Shown: positions 15,437-25,431, counted from the first letter of the stretch. The stretch is 38,496 nt of DNA from Phyllobacteriaceae bacterium (GCA_002708825.1 PAPF01000015.1:1-38496); one strand, 5' to 3'. Translations and numbers: made by a program. Notes: a model not told the origin generated them from the sequence alone.

Positions 15437-16065
15437 ACCGTCTGGCTGCCGGACAACCAGTTGAAGTGCACCTTGAAGCCCTCGCCGGTCAGCAGGCCGA
15501 CCGTCTCGTAGAGAGGCAGGCCGACGACATTGGTGTAGGAGCCGACCAGCTTGACGACGAAGGTCCCGGCGAGGCCCTGGATGGCATAGCCGCCAGCCTT
15601 GCCGCGCCATTCGCCGGAGGCCAGGTAGCTTTCCAGTTCCTCGCGCGAAAGGCGCTTGAAGCGCACGCGCGTCTCCACGAGACGGGTGCGGAACTTCTCC
15701 TGCGGGGTGACAAGGCAGATGCCCGTGTACACGCGGTGCGAACGGCCCGAAAGAAGCCGCAGGCTGTTGGCCGCCTCGTCCAGCATCTCGGTCTTCGGCA
15801 GTATGCGCCTTCCCACCGAGACCACCGTGTCGGCAGCCAGGACAAAGGGATTGTCGAAATCGGGCCCGGCCTTGAGCGCCGCCAGCGCCTTCTCCGCCTT
15901 TTCCCTGCACAGCCGCTTGGCCAGCGAACGGGGATGTTCGGCGCGCTGCGGCTCCTCGTCGATATCGGCCGGCATCAGTCGGTCCGGCTCGATGCCCGCC
16001 TGCTGGAGCAATTCCACCCGGCGCGGCGAGCCCGAGGCCAGGACAAGCTTCTGGAATACGCTCAT
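15433..16065 (-). CDS. maf: Maf-family nucleotide pyrophosphatase
   Basis: 210 residues. [17 protein letters not shown] at the N-terminus, [17 protein letters not shown] near residue 75-90 and [13 protein letters not shown] toward the C-terminus are the Maf signature. The family hydrolyses non-canonical or modified nucleoside triphosphates and has been linked to septum formation. It lies 47 bases after infA and is coupled to yacG, an arrangement conserved in Rhizobiales. Confidence 0.95.
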   Translation of the reverse strand: MSVFQKLVLASGSPRRVELLQQAGIEPDRLMPADIDEEPQRAEHPRSLAKRLCREKAEKALAALKAGPDFDNPFVLAADTVVSVGRRILPKTEMLDEAANSLRLLSGRSHRVYTGICLVTPQEKFRTRLVETRVRFKRLSREELESYLASGEWRGKAGGYAIQGLAGTFVVKLVGSYTNVVGLPLYETVGLLTGEGFKVHFNWLSGSQTV

Positions 16066-16112
16066 GACGGGTTTCGTTCCTGTCGGCGGCCGGTTGTCAG
16101 CGACCGGACGCG

Positions 16113-16331
16113 TTACTTGAAGCGGTAGGTGATGCGCCCCTTGGTCAGGTCATAGGGCGTCATCTCGACGAGCACCTTGTCGCCGGTGAGCACGCGAATG
16201 CGGTTCTTGCGCATCCGGCCAGCCGTGTGGGCAATGATCTCGTGGTCATTTTCAAGCTTCACGCGGAACATCGCGTTGGGCAGCAATTCCGTGACCACCC
16301 CGGGAAACTCCAGGACTTCTTCCTTCGCCAT
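16113..16331 (-). CDS. infA: translation initiation factor IF-1
   Basis: 72 residues, the universal IF-1 length, starting [20 protein letters not shown] and containing [20 protein letters not shown], the OB-fold core. It binds the ribosomal A site during initiation. AAGG lies 6 bases before the ATG. Essential gene; intact. Confidence 0.98.
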   Translation of the reverse strand: MAKEEVLEFPGVVTELLPNAMFRVKLENDHEIIAHTAGRMRKNRIRVLTGDKVLVEMTPYDLTKGRITYRFK

Positions 16332-16413
16332 GCGTAGCCTTTTCTCGTCGAATTCGTATCGGCGCCAAATTTCCGGCGGAACCTATATGATTGCCGCCGG
16401 ATTGTGAACACGC

Positions 16414-16863
16414 TTATTTGCCGCCTGTTCCGGCGGATGGCAACGCGAACCGCTGCCTGATCTTGTCTTCCAGAAGATCGCGCACATCGCGATAGGCACC
16501 GAGGATCTGGTCGCGGGTGCCGCGGGTGTCGCTCGGGTCATGAAGCGGCCAGAATTCAAGGTCGCCGGCATGGGTGCGCATCATGTCGACGGCCTTGTGA
16601 TGGGCTTCCGGCGAAAGCGACACCACGAGATCGAAATAGTCGTCCTCCAGTTCGTCCAGCGTCTGCGGCAGGCGCTTGCCAAGATCCAGTCCCCGCTCGG
16701 CAAGGACGGCGTCGACGAAGGGATCGCGTTCGCCCTTGCGCACGCCGGCGGACGCCACATAGGTGCCGGACGGCAGGATCGCGCGGGCCAATTGTTCCGC
16801 CATGGGCGAACGGATCGCGTTCAACGAGCAGAGGAAGAGGATCGAGCCGGGACGCGCCGTCAT
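16414..16863 (-). CDS. low-molecular-weight phosphotyrosine phosphatase-like protein
   Basis: 149 residues. The P-loop CSLNAIRSPMAE (CX5R) near residue 12 and the late Asp-Pro (LHDPSDTRG) are the LMW phosphatase / arsenate-reductase fold signature. Located between UPF0262 and infA, as in many Rhizobiales genomes. The substrate is not known; a protein-tyrosine phosphatase role is the default reading. Gap of 12 bases to the preceding gene implies co-transcription. Confidence 0.88.
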   Translation of the reverse strand: MTARPGSILFLCSLNAIRSPMAEQLARAILPSGTYVASAGVRKGERDPFVDAVLAERGLDLGKRLPQTLDELEDDYFDLVVSLSPEAHHKAVDMMRTHAGDLEFWPLHDPSDTRGTRDQILGAYRDVRDLLEDKIRQRFALPSAGTGGK

Positions 16864-16875
16864 CCGCCGCTCCGC

Positions 16876-17358
16876 CTATCCACGCCAATGCAGCACGCAG
16901 ACCAGCGTGAAGAGACGCCGCGCGGTATCGAAATCCACCTCGATCTTGCCGTCCAGGCGCTCCATGAGCGTCTGCGAGCCTTCGTTGTGAAGGCCGCGCC
17001 GGCCCATGTCGATGGCCTCGATCTGCGCCGGAGAGGCGGTGCGGATCGCCTCGTAATAGCTTTCGCAGATCATGTAGTAATCCTTCACGATGCGCCGGAA
17101 GGGCGTCAGCGAAAGGATGTGCGTGATGACGGCATCGCCGCTCTCGCGCGTGACCTCGAAGACGAGGCGCGATTCAACGAGCGACAGCTTCAGCCGGTAA
17201 GGGCCGTCCCCCGTGTCGCCCACCGGCCTGAAGCTGTTTTCCTCGACAAGATCGAAGATCGCGACGGCGCGCTCATGCTCGACATCGGGCGTGGAACGGC
17301 CGATCGATTCGTCGAGCACGACATCGATGAGCCGCGCCGTGTCGCCGGAGGCCGTCAT
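16876..17358 (-). CDS. UPF0262 family protein
   Basis: 160 residues with [25 protein letters not shown]-type start (shown in part), [20 protein letters not shown] in the middle and [20 protein letters not shown] at the end, a pattern of the UPF0262 family that accompanies hisD in Alphaproteobacteria. Function unknown. The start overlaps the hisD stop by four bases (ATGA), so translation is coupled. Confidence 0.9.
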   Translation of the reverse strand: MTASGDTARLIDVVLDESIGRSTPDVEHERAVAIFDLVEENSFRPVGDTGDGPYRLKLSLVESRLVFEVTRESGDAVITHILSLTPFRRIVKDYYMICESYYEAIRTASPAQIEAIDMGRRGLHNEGSQTLMERLDGKIEVDFDTARRLFTLVCVLHWRG

Positions 17359-18662
17359 CAGGCGCCGCCCGCCCGGTTCATGCGGATGGCCACGGAGCGG
17401 CCATGCGCATCGAGCCCTTCCGCCTTCGCCAGCGCGATTGCCGCGGGGCCGAGTTCGGCAAGCTGTTCGGGCCCGAGCTTGAGAATGGAGGTACGCTTGA
17501 CGAAGTCGAGCACGGAAAGGCCGGAGGAGAAGCGCGCCGAACGCGCCGTCGGCAGGACATGGTTGGAACCGCCGACATAATCGCCGATGACCTCGGGCGT
17601 ATGCCGGCCAAGGAAGATCGCGCCGGCATTGCGGATGCGCGCGGCCAGCGCTTCCGGGTCGGCAGTGGCGATTTCCAGGTGCTCGGCGGCGATGCGGTTG
17701 GCCAGGGGAACGGCATCGTCCAGGCTTTCGACGACGATGACAGCGCCGAAATCGCGCCAGGAGGCAGCAGCGGTCTCGCCGCGCCCGAGCCGTTTCAACT
17801 GGCGCTCGACGGCCTCTTCCACGGCCACGCCGAATGCGGCGTCATCGGTCATCAGGATCGACTGGGCGGCGGTGTCGTGTTCGGCCTGGGCCAGCAGGTC
17901 GGCGGCGATCCAGTCCGGGTCGTTCTCGCCATCGGCGATCACGAGGACCTCCGACGGGCCGGCGATCATGTCGATGCCGACCGTGCCGAAGACCTGGCGC
18001 TTGGCGGCGGCGACATAGGCATTGCCGGGCCCGACGATCTTGGAAACAGGTCGGATGGTTTCGGTGCCATAGGCAAGCGCGGCAACGGCCTGCGCGCCAC
18101 CGATGCGGTAGATCTCGGAAACGCCGGCCAAGCGGGCGGCGGCGAGCACCAGCGGATTGATGCGGCCATCGGGCGCGGGCACGACCATGACGATGCGCTC
18201 GACGCCAGCCACTTGCGCCGGCACCGCGTTCATCAGCACGGAACTGGGATAGCTGGCGGTGCCGCCGGGCACGTAGAGGCCGACGGCCTCGACCGCCGTC
18301 CAGCGCGAGCCGAGTTCCACGCCGATGGCATCAGTGTAGCGGTCATCCTTCGGCATCTGGCGCGCGTGATGGGCGCGGATGCGGTCGCGCGCCAGTTCAA
18401 GCGCCCGCATGGTTTCGGGATCGACCGCGGCAAGGGCCGCATCCACCTCGGCCTCGCTGACGGCAAGGCCCGTGGCGGAGAGGTCGGCGCGATCGAAGCG
18501 GCGGGTAAAGTCCATGACAGCGGCGTCACCATCACGGCGCACGGCGGCAATGATGTCGCGGACCGCGGCATCCACATCGGCCGAGACTTCCCGCTTGGTG
18601 GCAAGGAAGGCGGAAAACCGGCTTTCGAAATCCGGATCCGGCTGTCTCAACGTGATGGCCAT
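17358..18662 (-). CDS. hisD: histidinol dehydrogenase
   Basis: 434 residues, the normal length. It catalyses the last two oxidations of histidine synthesis (L-histidinol to L-histidine) with NAD and zinc. Typical segments are [51 protein letters not shown] and [21 protein letters not shown]. It lies 14 bases after the DUF2948 gene and is coupled to UPF0262. Intact. Confidence 0.97.
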   Translation of the reverse strand: MAITLRQPDPDFESRFSAFLATKREVSADVDAAVRDIIAAVRRDGDAAVMDFTRRFDRADLSATGLAVSEAEVDAALAAVDPETMRALELARDRIRAHHARQMPKDDRYTDAIGVELGSRWTAVEAVGLYVPGGTASYPSSVLMNAVPAQVAGVERIVMVVPAPDGRINPLVLAAARLAGVSEIYRIGGAQAVAALAYGTETIRPVSKIVGPGNAYVAAAKRQVFGTVGIDMIAGPSEVLVIADGENDPDWIAADLLAQAEHDTAAQSILMTDDAAFGVAVEEAVERQLKRLGRGETAAASWRDFGAVIVVESLDDAVPLANRIAAEHLEIATADPEALAARIRNAGAIFLGRHTPEVIGDYVGGSNHVLPTARSARFSSGLSVLDFVKRTSILKLGPEQLAELGPAAIALAKAEGLDAHGRSVAIRMNRAGGA

Positions 18663-18676
18663 CGCTTCTGCCCGTC

Positions 18677-19126
18677 CTACGCTTCGCCGTCATCCCTATC
18701 ATGGTCCGGCCTGGCAAGCGTTTCCCATGCCGCGCCGATATCCGTCAACTGGACTTCTATGCATTCGACCGCGATGCGGATGGCCGCTCCCCCGGAAAAC
18801 GTCAGTTCGATCGTGCCGGCCGGTTCCTCGCCGCGCTGGAAGGTCACGGCAAGCAGGTTGAGGACATCCTCGCCCTTTGCCCGGTCGATGCCGGTGGCCT
18901 GCACGGAGCGCACCCGCTTGATGGCCAGCACCGACCGGCGGCGCTCGCCACGGCGGTCGAAGAAGCCGCGCTTCCTTTCCCAGACATAACGGTTCATCTC
19001 GAGAATGAAGCTGCCGCTTCGCGGATCATGGGTCAGGTCGGCCACACGCAGGACCGAGTCCTGCACATGGGCGGAGACAATGCGCAGGTCTTCCTTGTCA
19101 AAGGCGATCAGTTTCAACGGCTTCAT
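18677..19126 (-). CDS. DUF2948 family protein
   Basis: 149 residues starting MKPLKLIAFDKEDLRIVSAHV and containing ERKRGFFDRRGERRRSVLAI and FTFSGG-like strand LTFSGGAAIRIAVECIEVQL near the C-terminus, the pattern of the alphaproteobacterial DUF2948 family found between murA and hisD. Function unknown; probably a small soluble protein. Same strand and close spacing as hisD suggest one transcript. A 112-base gap separates it from murA. Confidence 0.88.
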   Translation of the reverse strand: MKPLKLIAFDKEDLRIVSAHVQDSVLRVADLTHDPRSGSFILEMNRYVWERKRGFFDRRGERRRSVLAIKRVRSVQATGIDRAKGEDVLNLLAVTFQRGEEPAGTIELTFSGGAAIRIAVECIEVQLTDIGAAWETLARPDHDRDDGEA

Positions 19127-19238
19127 GGTCCGGACACGCCCCGATGGTTTCGCTTCGGCCTTGGCCGGCCCCTGGAGGCCGGGAGTTTCCGACCCTAGTT
19201 AGGCCCGGCGCGCGGCTTGCGCAACCGCCAAGAAGGTA

Positions 19239-20531
19239 TCAGCCCGAGACACGCTCGATCTCGGCGCCGCAGCGCGAGAGCTTTTCCTCCAGCCGCTCGA
19301 ACCCGCGATCGAGGTGGTAGACGCGGTTGACCTCGGTGACGCCTTCCGCCGCCAGCCCGGCGATGACCAGGGCGGACGAGGCGCGCAGGTCCGTCGCCAT
19401 GACCGGCGCGCCCTTGAGGCGCGGAACGCCCTCGACGCGGGCGATCTGGCCCGACAGCGTGATCCGCGCGCCAAGGCGGGCCAGTTCCTGCACATGCATG
19501 AAGCGGTTCTCGAAGATCGTCTCGGTGATGTGCGAGACACCGCCGGCCCGCGTCATCAGACCCATGAACTGGGCCTGCAGGTCGGTCGGGAAGCCCGGAT
19601 AGACTTCCGTCGTCACATCCACAGGGCGGATGACGTCCCCGGCGGCGCGCGCAACACGGATCCCGCCTTCGGCCTGCTCCACGGTGGCGCCGGTGGCGCG
19701 GATCCGGTCGAGCGCCGTCTCCAGGAGGTCGGCGCGGGCACCTTCCAGCAGGACATCGCCGCCGGTCATGGCGACCGCCATGGCATAGGTGCCGGTCTCG
19801 ATGCGGTCGGGAATGACAGAAACCTGGGCGCCCGACAGGCTTTCGACGCCATCGATGCGCACGGTCGGCGTTCCCGCTCCCTCGATGCGCGCGCCCATGG
19901 CATTGAGGCACTCGGCAAGATTGACGATCTCCGGCTCGCAGGCCGCGTTCTCGATCAGCGTCTCGCCGCGGGCCAGGCTCGCGGCCATCAGCATCACATG
20001 GGTCGCACCCACGGAGACCTTGGGAAAGGTGTAGCGGTTGCCGCGCAACCCGCCCCTGGCGCGGGCCTGCACGTAACCGTTTTCAATATTGATGTCGGCC
20101 CCCAGCGCCGCCAGTCCTTCAATGAACAGGTCGACCGGGCGGGTGCCGATGGCGCAGCCGCCGGGAAGCGAGACATTGGCCTCGTGCATGCGGGCCAGAA
20201 GCGGGCCGATGACCCAGAAGCTCGCCCGCATCTTGGAGACGAGTTCATAGGGCGCGGTGGTGTCGACAATGTTGCGGGCGGTGAAATGGATGGTGCGCGA
20301 ATAGCCCTCGCCCTGACGCTCGCGGCGGCCGTTGACCATGTAGTCGACGCCATGATTGCCCAGAATGCGGGTCAGCTGCTCCACATCCGCCAGGTGCGGA
20401 ACGTTCTCCAGCGTCAGGGTGCCATCTGTCAGAAGCGAGGCGATCATCAGCGGCAGGGCCGCATTCTTGGCGCCCGAGACCGGAATCACCCCGTTGAGTT
20501 CCATGCCGCCCTTGATGCGTATCCTGTCCAT
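19239..20531 (-). CDS. murA: UDP-N-acetylglucosamine 1-carboxyvinyltransferase
   Basis: 430 residues from ATG 20531 (GGGAG upstream); an ATG at 20549 is less likely. MurA adds enolpyruvate to UDP-GlcNAc, the first committed step of peptidoglycan synthesis. The start [34 protein letters not shown], and the active-site loop [15 protein letters not shown] carrying the catalytic (fosfomycin-target) cysteine are all present. Intact and of normal length. Confidence 0.98.
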   Translation of the reverse strand: MDRIRIKGGMELNGVIPVSGAKNAALPLMIASLLTDGTLTLENVPHLADVEQLTRILGNHGVDYMVNGRRERQGEGYSRTIHFTARNIVDTTAPYELVSKMRASFWVIGPLLARMHEANVSLPGGCAIGTRPVDLFIEGLAALGADINIENGYVQARARGGLRGNRYTFPKVSVGATHVMLMAASLARGETLIENAACEPEIVNLAECLNAMGARIEGAGTPTVRIDGVESLSGAQVSVIPDRIETGTYAMAVAMTGGDVLLEGARADLLETALDRIRATGATVEQAEGGIRVARAAGDVIRPVDVTTEVYPGFPTDLQAQFMGLMTRAGGVSHITETIFENRFMHVQELARLGARITLSGQIARVEGVPRLKGAPVMATDLRASSALVIAGLAAEGVTEVNRVYHLDRGFERLEEKLSRCGAEIERVSG

Positions 20532-20666
20532 GCGCTCCCGCCATTGCAATGGGTGGATGCCGGGAAACCGGCCGAGCGGATGCTCTAGACCATCGAAACA
20601 TGGGGTTCAAGGAAATGGTGAAGCCACGCTTAACGGCAGCGCAGAAGGCTGAAGGCATTGCGGGTG

Positions 20667-20888
20667 TCAGCCCTCGCTGTCGGCCGCCGGAGGGGTGGCA
20701 GCCGGCAAGCCTTCCGGCCGGCCGTCGGACTCGCCGGAGCGGCGGGCGCGGGCCTGCGCCTTGCGGCGCTGCAGGTTGGCGCGCAATTCCTCTGCCAGGC
20801 GCCGCCTGCGTTCCTCGGCCGGGCTCTCCGGTGTCTTTTCCCTGTCGCGCGCCATGACGCCGTTTTCCGTTCCATCAAGGTCTGTCAT
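20667..20888 (-). CDS. small charged protein of unknown function
   Basis: 73 residues if started at ATG 20888, 62 if started at ATG 20855; neither has a strong ribosome binding site. The body is a highly charged helix (SPAEERRRRLAEELRANLQR), followed by RKAQARARR and a Pro/Ala-rich acidic tail. Comparable short Arg/Ala-rich proteins are encoded upstream of murA in related genomes, as I recall. Likely real and co-transcribed with murA (gap 135 bases); function unknown. Confidence 0.55.
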   Translation of the reverse strand: MTDLDGTENGVMARDREKTPESPAEERRRRLAEELRANLQRRKAQARARRSGESDGRPEGLPAATPPAADSEG

Positions 20889-20997
20889 GCAGATGGCCCG
20901 GCGCCGCAAACATGGCAAGTGCGAAGGCGAAAAAACTCCGCAGGTAGCGCTTGCACAGCAGGCGTCTGTGTGGCAGAAGTCCGCCGCATCCAAGAGC

Positions 20998-21072
<75 letters not shown>

Positions 21073-21087
21073 TCTCAAGCCGTTGAT

Positions 21088-21106
21088 AGCCAATAACTAA
21101 TTGGCT
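21088..21106. repeat. inverted repeat next to the attachment site
   Basis: AGCCAAT, five bases, ATTGGCT form perfect 7-bp arms between the tRNA and the integrase gene. Possible integrase binding site or operator of the integrase gene. Confidence 0.4.
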
Positions 21107-21126
21107 TTGTTGGACTTCTCAGCCGC

Positions 21127-21140
21127 CCTCTGGTACACAG
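21127..21140 (+). repeat. putative integrase arm-type site, left end
   Basis: CCTCTGGTACACAG, followed by AGGTGG, lies 52 bases inside the left attachment repeat. An exact copy occurs 58 bases inside the right repeat (31133-31146). Together with the following AGG it also forms a short inverted repeat (CCTCTG / CAGAGG). Confidence 0.5.
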
Positions 21141-21151
21141 AGGTGGTCCAC

Positions 21152-22852
21152 ATGAGCTTGAGAATGCCCAGTCCCACGAAGCACAAACAGACCGGCGTCT
21201 ACTACCTCAGACAGCGAATGCCAGCCGACCTAGCCGCCTCTCCACCCAGCGGCGAGATTACATTCAAGATCGGCGGGCAGCACATATCAATCGCGGTTCG
21301 CCCGACCATCAAGGTTAGTCTGCGCACAAAGGACCCCGAGGAAGCCAAGGCCCGATACAGGGTTGCCGACGCGCAACTCCAGGCGTTTTGGCAGAGCCGC
21401 CGACGCAAGCAGAGGCCGTTGCTTTGGAAGGAGATACAGGCCCTCGCCGGTCAGGCTTACAAAGAGTGGGTGAACATGGTGGATGAGGAGCCTGGGGAAG
21501 AGGCGATTTGGACCGAGGTGCTTGCGCTTGATCAATCCGCGATTGAAAAGGGGAAGCTTGAGCAGTGGTATGGCCGTTCGGTAGACCAGCTACTGGCAAG
21601 GGAAGGCATCAACACAGACCGAGAAAGTTGGACACGCCTTCTTGACGCGGTCGCGGAGGCGCTTGCTCTTGCTGCAAAAACCAACCTCAGAAAGGCCAAA
21701 GGCGACTACTCTCCAGACACGGTAGTACAGCGGTTCCCTGCCTGGGATTCTCAAGGGACGACGCCTGCACCTACCCCGACAGCAATAACCACCCCTGCGA
21801 CGGGTGATTTTGACCTCCTCGCCCTACTTGACCACAAATCCGCAACACAAAGCCAAAAGGCGAAGACAACCCGCGACTACGCTCGTGAAATCCGGAGCTT
21901 CATTGCCTTTAGCGGCAAGAGCGATGCTACGCAGATAACGAAGCATGATGTCAGGGGTTGGCGCGACAAGCTCATCGAGGACGGCAGTTCCCCAAAGACC
22001 ATCAATGGCAAAGCGCTGGCCGCCCTGAGCGCCGTGCTGAGCCACGCTGTCAAGGAGTTCAGTCTCCCAGACAATGTGGCGAAGGGTATACGCGACGAGC
22101 GGAAGAGCGGTATTGTGGGGCGCAAGGGGTACACCCTGGATGAAGCAAGGGCGATACTGGCGGCGACATTCGAGGGGTCATCCAAGGCGCTCTCCGCCCC
22201 CCACGCCCGCGCACTCTTCTGGGTGCCGTGGATATGCGCCTACACGGGCCTCCGCGTCACTGAGGTAGCTCAGCTACAAGGCGTCGATGTCCATGAGGAG
22301 GACGGGCATCCATACTTTGTCGTTAGGCCGGAAGGCGGCTCAACGAAGAGCGGGAAAGCCTGGACAACCGCCATCCACCCGCATCTCCTGGAGCTAGGCG
22401 TGGTTGAGATGTTCCGTGCCGTGGGCGACGGACCGGCATTCTACACACCCTACCCCACTGACGTGGACCTCTCCCAACTGGAGGGGGGACACCGGGCGCA
22501 GGAAGTAGGTAAGCGAGTCGGCAAGTGGATAACCAAAGAGCTAGGCATTCCCGCTCCTGGGGGACGGCCAAATCATGCCTGGAGGCACCGCTTCACTACC
22601 CTAACCCGGCAGCACCACCTCGATAAACAGGCGCGTGACTGGATGCTGGGCAGTGGATCTGCGGATGCACGGGAGGGCTATGGCGACTGGCCTGCGACAG
22701 CCCTCGCCCATGAAATCTCCAAGATACCTCCCGTCGAAGTCGAGGACACCGGATGGAGGCCATCCAACGAGGCGGTGCCTGCGCTGGAGGAACGGACGAC
22801 AAGCCTCTGTATTATTCGGCGTGGCGACAAAAAAAAGAGAGCTCGGGCCTAG
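21152..22852 (+). CDS. int: large tyrosine integrase with DUF6538-like N-terminus
   Basis: 566 residues from ATG 21152 (AGAGGTGG upstream); an open TTG start at 21101 is less likely. The N-terminus PTKHKQTGVYYLRQRMPADL matches the DUF6538 domain of long integrases. The core-binding region begins near TTRDYAREIRSFIAFSG, and the catalytic domain has GLRVTEVAQL (first Arg), HAWRHRFTTL (His-x-x-Arg-His) and the Tyr in REGYGDW. Unlike the first island's integrase, all canonical catalytic residues are visible. It recombines the island with the 3' end of tRNA-Thr. A lysine/arginine-rich tail ends the protein. Confidence 0.93.
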   Translation: MSLRMPSPTKHKQTGVYYLRQRMPADLAASPPSGEITFKIGGQHISIAVRPTIKVSLRTKDPEEAKARYRVADAQLQAFWQSRRRKQRPLLWKEIQALAGQAYKEWVNMVDEEPGEEAIWTEVLALDQSAIEKGKLEQWYGRSVDQLLAREGINTDRESWTRLLDAVAEALALAAKTNLRKAKGDYSPDTVVQRFPAWDSQGTTPAPTPTAITTPATGDFDLLALLDHKSATQSQKAKTTRDYAREIRSFIAFSGKSDATQITKHDVRGWRDKLIEDGSSPKTINGKALAALSAVLSHAVKEFSLPDNVAKGIRDERKSGIVGRKGYTLDEARAILAATFEGSSKALSAPHARALFWVPWICAYTGLRVTEVAQLQGVDVHEEDGHPYFVVRPEGGSTKSGKAWTTAIHPHLLELGVVEMFRAVGDGPAFYTPYPTDVDLSQLEGGHRAQEVGKRVGKWITKELGIPAPGGRPNHAWRHRFTTLTRQHHLDKQARDWMLGSGSADAREGYGDWPATALAHEISKIPPVEVEDTGWRPSNEAVPALEERTTSLCIIRRGDKKKRARA

Positions 22853-22941
22853 AGGATAATAATTCCTTGTTTTCTTCTTCAATCAATCGAAGAATATTGA
22901 TATGCGAAAATTGATTGGAAAAATACGAAAACGGTTCGTAA

Positions 22942-24387
22942 ATGCTCAGATATATAAGAGACATCAACGGCGACCAACTCAACGCGAAAATCAGCATCGA
23001 GGATGGCGGCGTGATACTCCACAGCAGAGGTGGCGCATTTGGAAAGCCGAACCTGCGCAACCCCGATTACAGAAAGGCTCTAACAACGATAATTTCCCGT
23101 CTAGTCGCCAGCGATCTAGAGCCTTCGCGGGTCCTTATAGATAGCAGCGAGGCGCACAAGGTATCGAAAGCCAAGAGAGTGCTATTGAAGAAAGCGGATT
23201 TTGCGCGACCCGTCGAGGAACTCGTGCGTGAGATTGGGAAGCGAGTTGCTGCTTTTGGGAGGGACCCAAACTCATCCGGGCACGGGAACTCGACCAAACG
23301 GGTCCGGATAGAGGTAACACGAGCGTCGGCCCAGGAAATCGAAAAAGTCTTGAATTATGACGAAGGCAAGGGAACAGGCGGCCAAGGATGCATTCCTCCA
23401 ATCATTTATTTCAATATCGGCTGGATGAAAGACTACAATGGTCCGAAACTAACTGATCCGACATTGGGGCGACACCGATGGCTGTCAGATCACGCTCATG
23501 GGCATGAATGCTTCAATTTCACCCCTACATCTGAAAAAACAGTGCAGGGATACCGCCCCCCGGGGAAACTCGAGAAGACCAATATCGATCGCCTAGGCGC
23601 GAAACCGGGAGATGGAGAAATTGGTGGTATTCTTGTTGTATGGTTCGCACGCGAGCCAAAATCACGCAAATCTCTTATTGTTGGCTGGTATCGCAATGCG
23701 ACAGTGTACCGTGAAGCCAGAAACGGAGATTTCGAAATAGATCAAGGGAAGTCCGTATATTCTGCTTCTGCTTCTGTTGATGATGCTGTCCTTGTGCCGA
23801 CAGGGTTGCGTAGCTTCGAGCTACGTAGCGGCCAGAAAGACCCGGGAGCCGGCTTCGGTCAGAAGCCGACTTGGTATGGAGAGGATATGGTTAATGAGCG
23901 CGTGTGGGCATATGTGAATTCTTGGGGAGCGATTCAGCAGCGGAGCAAGTCTAGAAAAAAAAAAAACCCGCCGAAGAATACAAATGCCGAAATAAGACGA
24001 AAAGTCGAGAAGGCAGCAGTTGATTATGCATGGCAATACTATCAAGAGAAATATTATTACGGGTGCACAATTGAAAGCGTTGAGTCACTTGGCCGCGGTT
24101 GGGATTTGGAAGTGAGGACCGATTCGGAAGAGTGGTTGGTAGAGGTCAAAGGTCTACTGAATGCCGTTGTTTCATGTGAGCTAACGCCAAACGAATACGA
24201 AAAGATGCAGCTTCCCGCGCATCGAAAGAAGTATGTAATATTTGTGGTCAACAACGCACTGGCAGAGGAACCGGGATCGCCTATCCCCTCGATCTTTATG
24301 CGGTGCGATGATGGCAAATGGCGAACAGAGGATGGGCGGGAGTTACAAGTCAGTGAGAAAGTCGGCGCCGTACTGAAGAGCTCTTAA
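22942..24387 (+). CDS. DUF3883 nuclease-like fusion protein, probable modification-dependent restriction factor
   Basis: 481 residues, AT-rich, with a weak ribosome binding site. The N-terminal region (GGAFGKPNLRNPDYRKAL, then RVLIDSS) resembles the head region of ScoMcrA-like proteins. A middle domain (PPIIYFNIGWMKDYNG, later GGILVVWFAREP and IVGWYRNATVYRE) resembles an EVE/YTH-type modified-base reader. The C-terminal DUF3883 domain has a PD-(D/E)xK-like core: Asp388 in GWDLEV and Glu401-Val-Lys403 in LVEVKGL. Reader plus nuclease would suit cleavage of modified phage DNA. A run of 12 A (23955-23966) lies just before the nuclease domain. Family links are from memory; the gene is secure. An 8-bp inverted repeat (CAATCAAT / ATTGATTG, 22880-22917) precedes it. 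Confidence 0.7.
   Translation: MLRYIRDINGDQLNAKISIEDGGVILHSRGGAFGKPNLRNPDYRKALTTIISRLVASDLEPSRVLIDSSEAHKVSKAKRVLLKKADFARPVEELVREIGKRVAAFGRDPNSSGHGNSTKRVRIEVTRASAQEIEKVLNYDEGKGTGGQGCIPPIIYFNIGWMKDYNGPKLTDPTLGRHRWLSDHAHGHECFNFTPTSEKTVQGYRPPGKLEKTNIDRLGAKPGDGEIGGILVVWFAREPKSRKSLIVGWYRNATVYREARNGDFEIDQGKSVYSASASVDDAVLVPTGLRSFELRSGQKDPGAGFGQKPTWYGEDMVNERVWAYVNSWGAIQQRSKSRKKKNPPKNTNAEIRRKVEKAAVDYAWQYYQEKYYYGCTIESVESLGRGWDLEVRTDSEEWLVEVKGLLNAVVSCELTPNEYEKMQLPAHRKKYVIFVVNNALAEEPGSPIPSIFMRCDDGKWRTEDGRELQVSEKVGAVLKSS
23955..23966 (+). repeat. 12-A homopolymer inside the DUF3883 gene
   Basis: The run encodes part of Arg338-Lys-Lys-Lys-Asn342, in the linker between the reader-like region and the C-terminal nuclease-like domain. 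Gain or loss of one A, or transcriptional slippage, would remove the nuclease domain while keeping the front two-thirds. Confidence 0.9.
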
Positions 24388-24618
24388 GTCTCTAAATACG
24401 CCTTCATTTTCGCAGAGGAGGATAAGGGATCGGATTTCTTGCGGAAAAAATTTGAGATGCCGACATTAATAAAGGGAGTTGCGTCTTCCCCCCCCTTCCC
24501 GTCCCAGTAATCCCAGAAGGAAAAAAGCAGGAACAAAGAACCGGCTATGGGCGGGGAAGTGCGCCACAACCAAAGTGAATGCAATTGAGACGCAAGCTTT
24601 TCGAGGGGACATGGCCAA

Positions 24619-25431
24619 TTGCAAGTGATTGGCATTGATTTCACCAGCGCTCCGAGGCGGAGAAAGCCCATTACAGGCCTTACCTGTGAGTTTGATGGTC
24701 AGGTCTTGCGTGCGATCTCATTAGAGGAATGGCCGAACTTCTCGGGGTTTGAGGAGTTCCTTCGCAGGCAAGGCCCCTGGATTGCAGGCATCGACTTTCC
24801 TTTCGGTCAGGCTCGACGGTTCGTTGAGACAATTGGGTGGCCTGCAAGCTGGCATGGGTATGTCCTGCATGCCCATTCCCTTGGTCGAAAGGGGTTTCGT
24901 GATGCCTTGGATACCTATCGGGCGAACCGACATCCTGGAGACAAAGAACACCGTCGCCGCACGGATGTTGCTGCAGGCTCTATCAGCCCACAGAAGCTCT
25001 TTGGCGTTCCTGTTGGATTGATGTTCTTTGAAGGAGCCCACCGGCTCATCGAAGCGGAAGTTACGATACCCGGCCTGCAAGAAGGCGATCCCAACAGGGT
25101 AGTCGTAGAAGCGTATCCAGGTGTTCTCGCGCGACGACTGATCGGGCGCCAAAGCTACAAGAACGACACAAAGAAGAAACAGACACAGGACCAACTGTCG
25201 GCTCGCCATAACACCTTAGAGCGCCTCCGGGGCAACGCCTGCCGAGATCAATTTGGGTTTGATATCGAGGTTTCGGATGACCTGTGCGATGACCCAACCG
25301 GCGATCAACTGGATGCTCTATTGTGTGCGATCCAGGCGGCATGGTCATGGAAGCACCGAGATGCTCGATATGGTGCACCAAGCAACGTTGATACGCTGGA
25401 AGGCTGGATTGCCGATCCGGCGGTCTCATAG
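24619..25431 (+). CDS. DUF429 family protein
   Basis: 270 residues from a TTG start at 24619, with GAGGGGA about 9 bases upstream; no in-frame ATG or GTG is near. It begins MQVIGIDFTSAPRRRKPITG and contains WIAGIDFPFGQARRFVE and GDQLDALLCAIQAAW, matching the DUF429 family, which has an RNase H-like fold with acidic residues at these three places (IGIDF, GIDFPF, DQLDAL). The biochemical role is unknown; a nuclease activity is plausible. The 231 bases before it (24388-24618) contain no supported gene. Confidence 0.8.
   Translation: MQVIGIDFTSAPRRRKPITGLTCEFDGQVLRAISLEEWPNFSGFEEFLRRQGPWIAGIDFPFGQARRFVETIGWPASWHGYVLHAHSLGRKGFRDALDTYRANRHPGDKEHRRRTDVAAGSISPQKLFGVPVGLMFFEGAHRLIEAEVTIPGLQEGDPNRVVVEAYPGVLARRLIGRQSYKNDTKKKQTQDQLSARHNTLERLRGNACRDQFGFDIEVSDDLCDDPTGDQLDALLCAIQAAWSWKHRDARYGAPSNVDTLEGWIADPAVS

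Noticed and set aside
17403-18989. 528-codon open frame on the plus strand
   Set aside because: Antisense to hisD, which has all family motifs; low-complexity Gly/Asp/His composition.
19314-20588. 424-codon open frame on the plus strand
   Set aside because: Antisense to murA; no recognisable domain.
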